A stretch of DNA of 64,000 bases from CAZMMV01 sp964637035 (GTDB taxonomy: Bacteria > Bacillota > Clostridia > Tissierellales > Tissierellaceae): positions 1-64,000 of the forward strand of contig CAZWTU010000002.1 of assembly GCA_964637035.1 (NCBI GenBank). The letters run 5' to 3'. Shown piece by piece: positions 10,301-17,222 of this stretch. A model generated the notes under the pieces. That model was given only the letters and a program-made list of their open reading frames with translations, was not told the origin of the DNA and searched no databases. Position 1 is the stretch's first letter. Every line of letters starts with the position of its first letter. Both the position numbers and the translations under genes were made by a program.

Positions 10301-10471
10301 CAAAGTAAGTTTCTAAGTATATTAAAAAACAAACTGTGGCTGTATCCATGGAAACTTCATCTAGCTACTTGTATTATTTTCTTAATATGGACTGTAATCA
10401 CTTATTATCTTCCAATAAGAAAAATAGTTGAAAACCAACCTGTTGATAATATAAGAAGTTTAACTAGATAA
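7325..10471 (+). CDS. Large FtsX/MacB-type ABC transporter permease
   Basis: A 1048-residue membrane protein with the duplicated FtsX layout: one transmembrane helix near residues 17-37, a long extracytoplasmic domain, three helices (about 365-485) including the IGGTNKQVRKILLWE coupling region, then a second copy with a helix near 540-565, another large outside domain and three C-terminal helices (about 885-1035) with QALGVEGDGFKKLY. Such permeases work with an ABC ATPase to move lipids, lipoproteins or peptides, or to sense and signal. No partner ATPase gene adjoins it here, which is unusual. AAGGAGG at 7307-7313 lies 11 bases before GTG 7325 and 14 before ATG 7328, so the start is uncertain by one codon. 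The preceding S41 peptidase may be functionally linked. Confidence 0.85.
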   Translation: MMKRIAFSGMKGRKRDTFLLATVIFLSFVFVVTAIVFHGSSEQTKIEQRKQAFGQWENAYFNGNEEVGQRLKKLDNVEKIGQSRIVGRSNRLGLVGSIDDQLKSMGNFQFQSGRLPDNENEIAIELNQLGNFHEEVKVGDKISVAIDITLIELGDEEIWEDIFLSLGPELRDMAKAASINPLDPYYETFRRMDFEEIEDLHFYELYNDYWNEIDIYGRNTPDMEFFDGTRVDVIKDYMLWSMDGDVENLIKDIEEVGVKSKERVILTREMTVSGIINTYSDRWDIENYPVANAFITEKAAENFIEGGIYKTEKAAVELYKPSKNFFIVGEHSSQEFYNENKDSFENLKRNTYSYPSSGGSTDNVLTYGILAFIFIGTIFSVFQIYLTQMKRRTRKLALLKAIGGTNKQVRKILLWEILFLLVAIVPLSIIVGLIGVKLIIFIMNNYRGSQTIFYLDIKLVTLGILAAIISVFVGMMIPMIKSMRVPLRGDISEAPKRKKRSTREIIGSQEDPEIKKQSFSQISNRHNKYRRGKNILTVSLYTITIVVLLATIFSGFLSFGEYIDMVIGPNKPDYQLNINYGMRAPETNDLVNKIRQVKGIENAYGYKFGEGAYLWYEGMENNPIINSYKDLLTPHFKEEVFGLQDNYVNLTDKTRHLVSEGFKVSTYAVGEGSLEYNKLVNSISQGQIDIKSFENGDEVIVLMPIYRKYQGNQVEIDGAIFDNTNIKNRMSVLLSESNVYDLSYDFRDKEYYNINKYLNIGEKIHLTVPTEDIRNNIRINDVRFIDTKVGAIINYFPNKAIWPFSNTIENPLIIGSYKLINKMYPNSRWNWGTGLGTREDLESLIATYYPTRYANTLVTIYTNNNFDEIKDFIEIQRIAKEAKTSVVVLADSNSALKDKSLTTSIIIGVLGISIGLITLLIQYNTSLSNIEQERERIGSLQALGVEGDGFKKLYLATGIKYGLISIIIGHIFIALVLIITTIIEVGSISLFLQSKFLSILKNKLWLYPWKLHLATCIIFLIWTVITYYLPIRKIVENQPVDNIRSLTR

Positions 10472-10555
10472 AGGATATGGGTAAAATAGATTAGTAATAA
10501 TCTACAGAATTTGATACAATATTAAAATAATAGACTAAATAGGGAGTGGTTTTGC

Positions 10556-11467
10556 TTGGAAATCATTGAAATTAAAAAGATATTTGAAAATAAATCCTTT
10601 GGGAAAATTTTATATAATGAAGAGATGAAAAACCACACTACATTTAAAATAGGTGGTCCAGTAGATGTAATGATAATTCCTACAAATGAAGAAGAAATTA
10701 TTGATTGTATAAGGTTTTTAAGAGAAAACAATATAGATTTTTTAATTATGGGAAATGGTAGCAACCTGCTTGTAAAAGATGGAGGTATAAGGGGAGTTCT
10801 TGTTAAGCTTGCAAAAGAATTTAGCAATATAAAAGTAAAAGATACGACTATGGGCTGTGAAGCTGGTGCTCTTTTATCCACTGTAAGTAATCTTGCCCTA
10901 AAGCATGGTTTGAAAAACTTTGAATTTGCATCAGGAATCCCAGGAACTATAGGCGGAGCTATTACTATGAATGCAGGAGCCTATGGTGGAGAAATGAAAG
11001 ATGTGGTTAAAAAGGTTAGGGTTTTAGATAGAAACAATGAAGTAAAAGTATATACTAATGAAGAAATGGACTTTAGATATAGGAATAGTAGAGTTGTGGA
11101 AGATGGCTTAATTGTACTTGGAATAGAACTAAAGCTGGAAAAGGGAGAATACGACCGTATAAAGGAAGTTATTGATGATTTAACTTATAAGAGAACATCA
11201 AAGCAACCCCTTGAATACCCTAGTGGTGGGAGTACCTTTAAAAGGCCAGAAGGTTACTATGCAGGAAAGTTGATTGATGACTCCGGGCTTAGAGGCTTAA
11301 GACATGGTGGGGCTATGGTATCAGAAAAACATTGTGGATTTATAATAAACAGGGATAATGCAACATGTAAAGATGTATTGCATTTGATTTCTGTTATACA
11401 GAAGATTGTAATGGATAAATATGGGGTAGAACTTCAACGGGAGATAAGGCTATTAGGAGAGGATTAA
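10556..11467 (+). CDS. murB: UDP-N-acetylenolpyruvoylglucosamine reductase
   Basis: NADPH- and FAD-dependent reductase that makes UDP-N-acetylmuramate for peptidoglycan synthesis in the cytoplasm. The 303 residues match the type II MurB family: FAD-binding stretch with MGNGSNLLV and the GIPGTIGGAITMNAGAYGG segment, then the C-terminal domain with SGGSTFKRP carrying the catalytic serine and the terminal glutamate segment QREIRLLGED. The start is TTG 10556 behind GGGAGTGG. It begins a tight plus-strand run murB-PHP-rapZ-yvcK, an arrangement typical of clostridia. Its stop abuts the next ATG. Confidence 0.96.
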   Translation: MEIIEIKKIFENKSFGKILYNEEMKNHTTFKIGGPVDVMIIPTNEEEIIDCIRFLRENNIDFLIMGNGSNLLVKDGGIRGVLVKLAKEFSNIKVKDTTMGCEAGALLSTVSNLALKHGLKNFEFASGIPGTIGGAITMNAGAYGGEMKDVVKKVRVLDRNNEVKVYTNEEMDFRYRNSRVVEDGLIVLGIELKLEKGEYDRIKEVIDDLTYKRTSKQPLEYPSGGSTFKRPEGYYAGKLIDDSGLRGLRHGGAMVSEKHCGFIINRDNATCKDVLHLISVIQKIVMDKYGVELQREIRLLGED

Positions 11468-12235
11468 ATGATAAAGATATTAGGAGATTATCATACCCAT
11501 ACCATATATAGTAGTGGATATAAGAAGGTAGGCACCCATGCAAGTGGAACAATTAGGGAAAATGCTGAGGTAGCTTTAGAAAAGGGATTAAAGGAAATAG
11601 TTATTTCAGAGCATGGGCCTGGTCACTACCTATATGGTGTGAGAAGGGCAAATATTCCTCTTATGAGGGAAGAAATAAATATGTTGAATGAAGAGTTTCA
11701 ATCTAAGGGACTAAAGATTTTACTTGGAGTTGAAGCTAATTTAATAGGTATGGATGGTAGATTAGATATAGATGATAAAATTCTTAAGTATATTGATTTT
11801 TTAATTATGGGGTATCATTATGGTGCGACACCCAACAGTTTCAAAGATGGGATGTATTTATATGGACATAATTACTTATCTAAATTAACAGGCTTAGCTA
11901 GGGAGAGAATAAGAGACTTAAATACTAAGGCCTATATTAAGGCTTTAGAAAAATATCCTATAGATATGATTTCACACCCAGGTTCAAAAGCAGAAGTAAA
12001 CATAGTAGAACTTGCCAAGGAAGCATATAAATATAAAACAGCTTTGGAAATAAGTGCAAAGCATAGTCAACTTTCTGTGGAAAGTATAAAATTATTATTA
12101 GATCAAGATGTTATTTATTTAATCAATAGTGATGCACATTATCCAGGCGATGTAGGGAATATTGAAAATGGAATAAAAAAAGCACAAGAGGCAAAATTGC
12201 CCCTAGATAGAATAAAAAATATAGAATTAGTTTAA
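11468..12235 (+). CDS. PHP-domain metal-dependent phosphoesterase (YcdX-like)
   Basis: A 255-residue single-domain PHP protein. Metal-ligand motifs are seen in the expected order: DYHTHTIYSSG (about residues 7-17), SEHGPGH (about 47), GVEANL (about 82), MGYHYG (about 115), SHPGSK (about 172) and NSDAHYPG (about 218). PHP proteins of this YcdX type hydrolyse phosphoesters using two or three metal ions; the physiological substrate cannot be told from sequence. The ATG begins immediately after the murB stop and its ribosome site lies inside murB, so it is co-translated with the murB-rapZ-yvcK operon. Confidence 0.85.
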   Translation: MIKILGDYHTHTIYSSGYKKVGTHASGTIRENAEVALEKGLKEIVISEHGPGHYLYGVRRANIPLMREEINMLNEEFQSKGLKILLGVEANLIGMDGRLDIDDKILKYIDFLIMGYHYGATPNSFKDGMYLYGHNYLSKLTGLARERIRDLNTKAYIKALEKYPIDMISHPGSKAEVNIVELAKEAYKYKTALEISAKHSQLSVESIKLLLDQDVIYLINSDAHYPGDVGNIENGIKKAQEAKLPLDRIKNIELV

Positions 12236-12248
12236 GGAGCTGGTATTT

Positions 12249-13106
12249 ATGGAATTTTTAGTGATTACAGGAATGTCCGGGGCAGGAAAATCCCAGGCCA
12301 TGAACGTATTAGAAGATATGGGATATTATTGTATGGATAATTTACCACCAGCCCTACTTACAAACTTTGCTCAACTTTGCCTGGATTCAAGGGAAGAAAT
12401 TGATAAGGTGGCTGTAGTAGTAGATATTCGGTCGGGAGAATTTTTTGATCATTTATTTAAAGGATTACAAAGTTTAAACGATATGGGAATTACCCATAGG
12501 ATATTTTTTCTTGATGCACAAGACCAGATATTGGTGAAAAGATATAAGGAACTTAGACGTCCTCATCCCCTAAATCCAGAGGGAAGTATAATAGAAGGAA
12601 TAAAAGAAGAAAAGATTTTACTATATGATATAAGGCGTAGGGCTGATCATATAATAGATACTTCTACAACAACATTAGGTATGTTAAAGGAAGAAATATC
12701 TAACATTCTTTTAGTAGGTAAAGAACCAAGAAGTATTTCTGTATCTGTTATTTCATTTGGATTTAAGCATGGAACACTTATAGATGGAGATTTGGTTTTT
12801 GATGTAAGATTCATACCAAATCCTTATTATATTCCTGAATTAAAAGAATATAATGGGGAAGATGAACCTGTTAAAGATTATGTATTGAAGTGGCCCCAAA
12901 CAAATATATTTATAGCTAAGACTATAGATATGCTAGAGTTTTTAATTCCTCATTATACAGTAGAGGGAAAGACGCAGTTAATCGTTGGTATAGGTTGTAC
13001 TGGCGGTCAACATAGGTCTGTGGCCATTGCCAATGAAATTGGAAAAATATTAAAAAATAACAATCATAGGGTATCAGTAGATCATAGAGATACTAAGTTT
13101 GAATAA
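12249..13106 (+). CDS. rapZ: RapZ-family nucleotide-binding protein
   Basis: A 285-residue homologue of RapZ/YvcJ. The N-terminal P-loop GMSGAGKS is at residues 8-15, followed by MGYYCMDNLPP, which is highly conserved in the family; the C-terminal domain ends with GCTGGQHRSVAIA. In enterobacteria RapZ is an RNA adaptor controlling GlmS; in Firmicutes the role is less clear, but the ATP/GTPase fold is conserved. It has an AAGGAG site 10 bases before ATG 12249 and lies immediately upstream of yvcK, the standard neighbour. whiA, normally third in this cluster, is displaced by two genes. Confidence 0.95.
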   Translation: MEFLVITGMSGAGKSQAMNVLEDMGYYCMDNLPPALLTNFAQLCLDSREEIDKVAVVVDIRSGEFFDHLFKGLQSLNDMGITHRIFFLDAQDQILVKRYKELRRPHPLNPEGSIIEGIKEEKILLYDIRRRADHIIDTSTTTLGMLKEEISNILLVGKEPRSISVSVISFGFKHGTLIDGDLVFDVRFIPNPYYIPELKEYNGEDEPVKDYVLKWPQTNIFIAKTIDMLEFLIPHYTVEGKTQLIVGIGCTGGQHRSVAIANEIGKILKNNNHRVSVDHRDTKFE

Positions 13107-13120
13107 AGGGGTTTGTATTA

Positions 13121-14131
13121 ATGTATAATATAAAAAGGGAAGTAGATCTTTCATCTGAGCCAAAGGTAGTTGTCATAGGTGGTGGTACAGGGCTTTCTAT
13201 ACTTCTTAGAGGACTTAAGCAATTTACATCAAACATTACAGCCATAGTTACTGTAGCTGATGATGGGGGAAGTTCTGGAATGTTAAGGGAAGACTTAGGA
13301 ATGTTGCCACCGGGAGATATACGTGCATGTTTGTTAGCCCTAGCTAACACAGAACCTACAATGGAGAAACTATTACAATATAGGTTTAAAGAAGGAATAT
13401 TAACAGGACAAAACTTTGGGAACATTTTTTTAGCCGCTATGAATTCAATATATGGAAGTTTTGAGACTGCTGTAAGGGAGGCTAGTAATGTACTAGCAAT
13501 AACGGGTAAGGTACTCCCAATGACTTTAGAAGATGTAAAACTCTGTGCAGTACTGGAAAATGGGAAAACTATAAATGGTGAATCTCGTATACCCTATGAT
13601 ACTATTAAAAATAAAAGTAAAATAGATCATATATATATGGAGCCAAAGATATCTTATCCTTTGGAAGAATCAGTTGATGCTATAAAAGATGCAGATATTA
13701 TAGTATTAGGTCCAGGCAGCCTATATACAAGTGTTATACCAAATTTATTGGTAAATGATATTGTCGATACAATATATAAAGCAAAAGCACCTAAAATATA
13801 TATAACAAATGTAATGACCCAGCCAGGAGAAACAGATAGATATAGTTTGTTAGACCATGTAAATGGAATACTTAAGCATAGTAGGGAAGATTTTTTAGAC
13901 TATGTAATAGGAAATACGGAAGATATACCATCTGATACATTAAATAAATATATAAAAGATGGTTCCAAGCCTGTATTAGTGAAAGAGGGGCAAAAAGAAA
14001 TATTGGAATCAAAAAATATAAATCTAATAGGTGCTCCATTGATAGATGTAAAAAAGAACTATATAAGACATGATAATATACTTTTAAGTAAAATATTAAT
14101 AGACATAGGAAAAGATAAATTGTCGCAATAG
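13121..14131 (+). CDS. yvcK: Gluconeogenesis factor YvcK (CofD-like)
   Basis: A 336-residue YvcK/CofD-like protein. The nucleotide-binding start VVIGGGTGLSILLRGLKQ lies at about residues 16-33, followed by VADDGGSSGMLR; VLGPGSLYTSVIPNLL is near residue 200. YvcK homologues bind UDP-sugars and are needed for growth on gluconeogenic carbon sources and for correct cell-wall synthesis in Bacillus and relatives. It follows rapZ by 14 bases. The stop codon lies in the loop of a terminator that also serves the converging M42 gene. Confidence 0.93.
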   Translation: MYNIKREVDLSSEPKVVVIGGGTGLSILLRGLKQFTSNITAIVTVADDGGSSGMLREDLGMLPPGDIRACLLALANTEPTMEKLLQYRFKEGILTGQNFGNIFLAAMNSIYGSFETAVREASNVLAITGKVLPMTLEDVKLCAVLENGKTINGESRIPYDTIKNKSKIDHIYMEPKISYPLEESVDAIKDADIIVLGPGSLYTSVIPNLLVNDIVDTIYKAKAPKIYITNVMTQPGETDRYSLLDHVNGILKHSREDFLDYVIGNTEDIPSDTLNKYIKDGSKPVLVKEGQKEILESKNINLIGAPLIDVKKNYIRHDNILLSKILIDIGKDKLSQ

Positions 14132-14152
14132 GATTGCACAATTTATCTTTTT
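14111..14152. terminator. Bidirectional terminator between yvcK and the M42 peptidase gene
   Basis: A perfect 13-bp stem (14111-14123 with 14138-14150) has A-rich and T-rich flanks on either side, suiting both converging genes. Confidence 0.8.
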
Positions 14153-14164
14153 TAAGTTTTTCTA

Positions 14165-15190
14165 TTACTTAGTTAAATAAGCTATACAAAGTTTTATAGT
14201 ATTATCTATTGCATCTATATGAGTTCTTTCAAAGCTATGGCTGGCATCTACACCAGGCCCAATTAATCCTACTTTAAAATCATATCCCGCCCTAAGCGCT
14301 GCAGATCCATCTGACCCATAAAATGGATATATATCTATTTTATAGTCTAGGTTTTCTTCTTTAGCTAAATTGATTAGTCTTTTTCTAAGTTCATAGTCAT
14401 AAGGGCCTGAACTATCTTTAGCACATATAGTGACAGAAAACTCATCAGATGTTTGGCCTTCACCAGGAGCTGCCATATCTATTGCTATAAGTTCAAAAGT
14501 TTTTTCCGGCATTGAGGCTGCTGCACCATGACCTACTTCTTCATAGGTAGAGAAGAAGAAATTTGATGTATAATTTGGTTTAATATTGTTATCAACTAAA
14601 TACTTTGCTGCACCTAAAATAGATATAACACCTGCCTTATCATCTAAATGTCTAGACTTAATAAATCCAGATTCAGTAAGTTGTGTCCTAGGATCGAAAC
14701 TTACAAAATCCCCCACATTTATTCCAAGTCCTAGTACATCCTCCTTAGACGAAACCCTTTCATCTATTCTAATTTCCATGTTGTCCGCATTTCTTTCTAG
14801 GGTATTAGTTTCATCTCCATGGACATGGGAGGATGCTTTATTAGTCAGTACAGTTCCTGTATAAGTTTTTCCTTCCATATTCCTAATGACTACATGTTCT
14901 CCTTCTATGGTAGACCATACATAACCACCAAGTTGGGTGATTTTAAGTTTTCCATTGCTTTTTATTTCTTTAACCATGGCACCTAAAGTATCTACATGGC
15001 CAGAAAGGGTAACTTCTTTTTCTGTATTTTTCCCCTCAATTGTAGCAATTAATGCACCTTTATTTGTTTTTCTTGTCTTTATGCCTAAGTCTTCAAACAT
15101 TTTTTCTACAAAATCTACAGCTTCCGCAGTATTTCCTGTAGGGCTAGGAATTTTCAGTAGTTTTTCTAAATTTTCTAATACGTATTTCAA
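14165..15190 (-). CDS. M42-family glutamyl aminopeptidase / endoglucanase-like peptidase
   Basis: A 341-residue co-catalytic metal aminopeptidase of family M42, expected to trim peptides in the cytoplasm as a large tetrahedral assembly. Visible metal-site and catalytic motifs: SGHVDTLGAMV (His65, Asp67), SRHLDDKAGV (about 180), TYEEVGHGAA (about 215), IDMAAPGEG (about 235) and FERTHIDAID near the end. The start is TTG at the complement of 15188-15190, with AGAGAGGA 8 bases ahead on the minus strand. It is a single minus-strand gene inserted between yvcK and whiA. Peptide breakdown fits an amino-acid fermenter. Confidence 0.93.
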   Translation of the reverse strand: MKYVLENLEKLLKIPSPTGNTAEAVDFVEKMFEDLGIKTRKTNKGALIATIEGKNTEKEVTLSGHVDTLGAMVKEIKSNGKLKITQLGGYVWSTIEGEHVVIRNMEGKTYTGTVLTNKASSHVHGDETNTLERNADNMEIRIDERVSSKEDVLGLGINVGDFVSFDPRTQLTESGFIKSRHLDDKAGVISILGAAKYLVDNNIKPNYTSNFFFSTYEEVGHGAAASMPEKTFELIAIDMAAPGEGQTSDEFSVTICAKDSSGPYDYELRKRLINLAKEENLDYKIDIYPFYGSDGSAALRAGYDFKVGLIGPGVDASHSFERTHIDAIDNTIKLCIAYLTK

Positions 15191-15369
15191 AGTATCAATC
15201 CTCTCTAATTGTATTTGTACATATATATTATATCTATATCTGATTTTTAAGTCAAAAATCTTTATTATTAAAATTTCTTAGCAAATATACTTATAATATA
15301 GTATAATTATACTTATATCTTAATATAAATATAATTATAAAAATGCAAGAGCATATTGGAGTTGGTTTT

Positions 15370-15780
15370 ATGATTGAAGAAATTAGTTCAGGAGGGGTTG
15401 TTGTATTTGGAAATACTATTTTACTTTTAAAAAAATATAATGGCGATTGGGTTTTGCCAAAAGGAAGAGTAGAGGAAGGTGAAAGTACAAAACAAGCTGC
15501 CCTTAGGGAAGTATTAGAGGAGAGTGGAGTTAAGGCTGAAATATTAAAATATATAGGCATGGCACATTATACGTTTAAGAACTTAAAAGAAGATGAAATG
15601 GTATATAAAACTGTACATTGGTATTTAATGAAGACAAATTGTATGGATTGTACGCCGCAGAAAAAGGAAGGCTTTGTAGATGCAGTCTTTGTACATATAG
15701 ATAAGGTCAAAGATTTAGTTAGATATGAGGATGAAAAGAATATTATATCCAAGGGTTTAAAAATGATGAAATTACAATAA
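15370..15780 (+). CDS. NUDIX hydrolase
   Basis: A 136-residue NUDIX protein. The NUDIX box is complete at about residues 37-59 (GRVEEGE, then REVLEESGV), giving the metal-binding glutamates. The SSGGVVVFG start and WVLPKGR resemble the Ap4A-hydrolase/MutT-like group, but the substrate cannot be assigned. An in-frame ATG at 15343 would add nine residues; GGAG at 15357-15360 favours ATG 15370. It precedes whiA by 13 bases and is probably co-transcribed with it. Confidence 0.88.
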   Translation: MIEEISSGGVVVFGNTILLLKKYNGDWVLPKGRVEEGESTKQAALREVLEESGVKAEILKYIGMAHYTFKNLKEDEMVYKTVHWYLMKTNCMDCTPQKKEGFVDAVFVHIDKVKDLVRYEDEKNIISKGLKMMKLQ

Positions 15781-15793
15781 ACGGGGTGATTTT

Positions 15794-16753
15794 GTGTCAT
15801 TTTCATCAGATGCAAAAAATGAATTGTCTAGGATACCCTTAGATAATGAATGTTGTTCCATGGCAGAACTATCAGCACTTGTAAGAATGAATGGAACTAT
15901 ACAGATTTCAGGATTGAAAAATATTAATTTAAAGTTTACAACTGAGAATGCAGCTATTGCTAGGAAAATATTTTCTTTATTGAAAAGTATATATAAAATT
16001 GATATAGAGGTAATGGTAAGAAGAAACACACAGCTTAAAAAAAATAACAATTATTTGATTTATATAAGTGATATGGAAATATCTAAGAAAATTTTAAAAG
16101 ATGTAGGCTTTATTACAGAGAAAAACAGTGTATTTCATCCTAATTATAAGATAGCTAAAAATCTAATTAAAGATAGATGTTGTAAAAGGGCTTATATAAG
16201 GGGAGCTTTTCTTGGGGGCGGATCTATAAGTAATCCGGAAAAAGCTTACCATTTAGAGTTTGTGACTAGTAATCAAGTCCATAGTAAGGAACTTTCTAAT
16301 TTAATCAATTCCTTTGGACTTAATTCAAAGATAGTCATCAGAAAGGAATATTATGTTGTATATATAAAAGAGAGTGAACAGATAGTTGATTTGTTAAATA
16401 TTATCGGTGCACATCAATCCCTTCTAAAACTAGAAGATATTCGTGTCTTAAAAGATATTAGAAATAACATCAACAGACTAGTAAATTGTGAAACTGCAAA
16501 TTTAAGTAAGACTATAAATGCTTCAATGAAGCAGGTACAAAATATAAATAAAATTAATAATACAATTGGTTTAGAAAAACTTTCATCAAATTTAAGAGAG
16601 CTTGCAATACTAAGGTTAGAGCATAAGGATGCCAGCTTAAAAGAATTAGGTAATATGTTAAATCCGCCAGTTAGTAAATCTGGCATAAATCATAGATTTA
16701 GAAGAATAGAAAAAATAGCAGATGAATTGAAAGGAGACAAAAAACATGTCTAG
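15794..16753 (+). CDS. whiA: DNA-binding protein WhiA
   Basis: A 319-residue WhiA homologue: an N-terminal LAGLIDADG-like half (about residues 1-200, with RGAFLGGGSISNPEKAYHLE) and a C-terminal helix-turn-helix (about 225-310, with NPPVSKSGINHRFRRIEKIA). WhiA controls sporulation genes in Streptomyces and cell division or chromosome segregation in Firmicutes. It starts at GTG 15794 behind GGGGTG. It normally sits directly after rapZ and yvcK; here it is separated from them by a minus-strand M42 gene and a NUDIX gene. Its last 8 bases overlap the next gene, so the two are likely coupled. Confidence 0.94.
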   Translation: MSFSSDAKNELSRIPLDNECCSMAELSALVRMNGTIQISGLKNINLKFTTENAAIARKIFSLLKSIYKIDIEVMVRRNTQLKKNNNYLIYISDMEISKKILKDVGFITEKNSVFHPNYKIAKNLIKDRCCKRAYIRGAFLGGGSISNPEKAYHLEFVTSNQVHSKELSNLINSFGLNSKIVIRKEYYVVYIKESEQIVDLLNIIGAHQSLLKLEDIRVLKDIRNNINRLVNCETANLSKTINASMKQVQNINKINNTIGLEKLSSNLRELAILRLEHKDASLKELGNMLNPPVSKSGINHRFRRIEKIADELKGDKKHV

Positions 16754-17132
16754 TGTATTAATTACAAACAATCCCTATGTATATGACAAATATAAGGATA
16801 CTATGGAATTAATTTTTAAGGAGGATTATAACTATATTGAAATTTTAGAGTTTGTAAGGGATAAAATCCATGAAGGCTATGAACTTCGCACACATCCACT
16901 ATCAGGTAGCGTAAAGCCTAATGAAACCCCATATAAATCTATCATGATTTCAAAGGGCAAGGGAGACCTTGATGAAAGTGGTCTTTCCATAGCTGAAGAA
17001 AGTATTTTAACTGCTAGGAAATTTATGACAGATAAACCTACCCCAGATTGGACAGAAAGGGTATTAGATGATTTCAGAGTAATAGATTTATCTTTAATAG
17101 AAAATGTAATAGATAAACTAGGCCATAAATAG
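16746..17132 (+). CDS. grdX: GrdX-family protein (first copy)
   Basis: A 128-residue cytoplasmic protein resembling GrdX, a protein of unknown function encoded with glycine/sarcosine/betaine reductase genes. It is visibly homologous to the product of 27492-27866: both start with I(V)TNNP and share GYEL-x-x-HPL then, about ten residues on, PY-[KR]-S-I-x-I. Here the gene is not beside reductase genes; it overlaps the whiA stop by 8 bases and ends in a very strong terminator. It could be a general accessory factor for selenoprotein reductases or have a distinct role. Function is not known. Confidence 0.7.
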   Translation: MSSVLITNNPYVYDKYKDTMELIFKEDYNYIEILEFVRDKIHEGYELRTHPLSGSVKPNETPYKSIMISKGKGDLDESGLSIAEESILTARKFMTDKPTPDWTERVLDDFRVIDLSLIENVIDKLGHK

Positions 17133-17135
17133 TTA

Positions 17136-17181
17136 TAAAATAATAAAATTTCCCTATTTTTGGGGAAATTTTATTATTTTA
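17136..17181 (+). terminator. Strong terminator after whiA-grdX
   Basis: A perfect 19-bp stem (17136-17154 with 17163-17181) has an 8-base loop and T-rich 3' arm. It separates whiA-grdX from dnaE. Confidence 0.88.
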
Positions 17182-17222
17182 TGATAGAATATACTTAACA
17201 AATAAAATAGGAAGGGGTCTCT

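Noticed and set aside
9868..10332. Minus-strand 154-codon frame inside the large permease gene
   Set aside because: Hydrophobic composition mirrors the transmembrane region on the plus strand; no ribosome site and no family resemblance.
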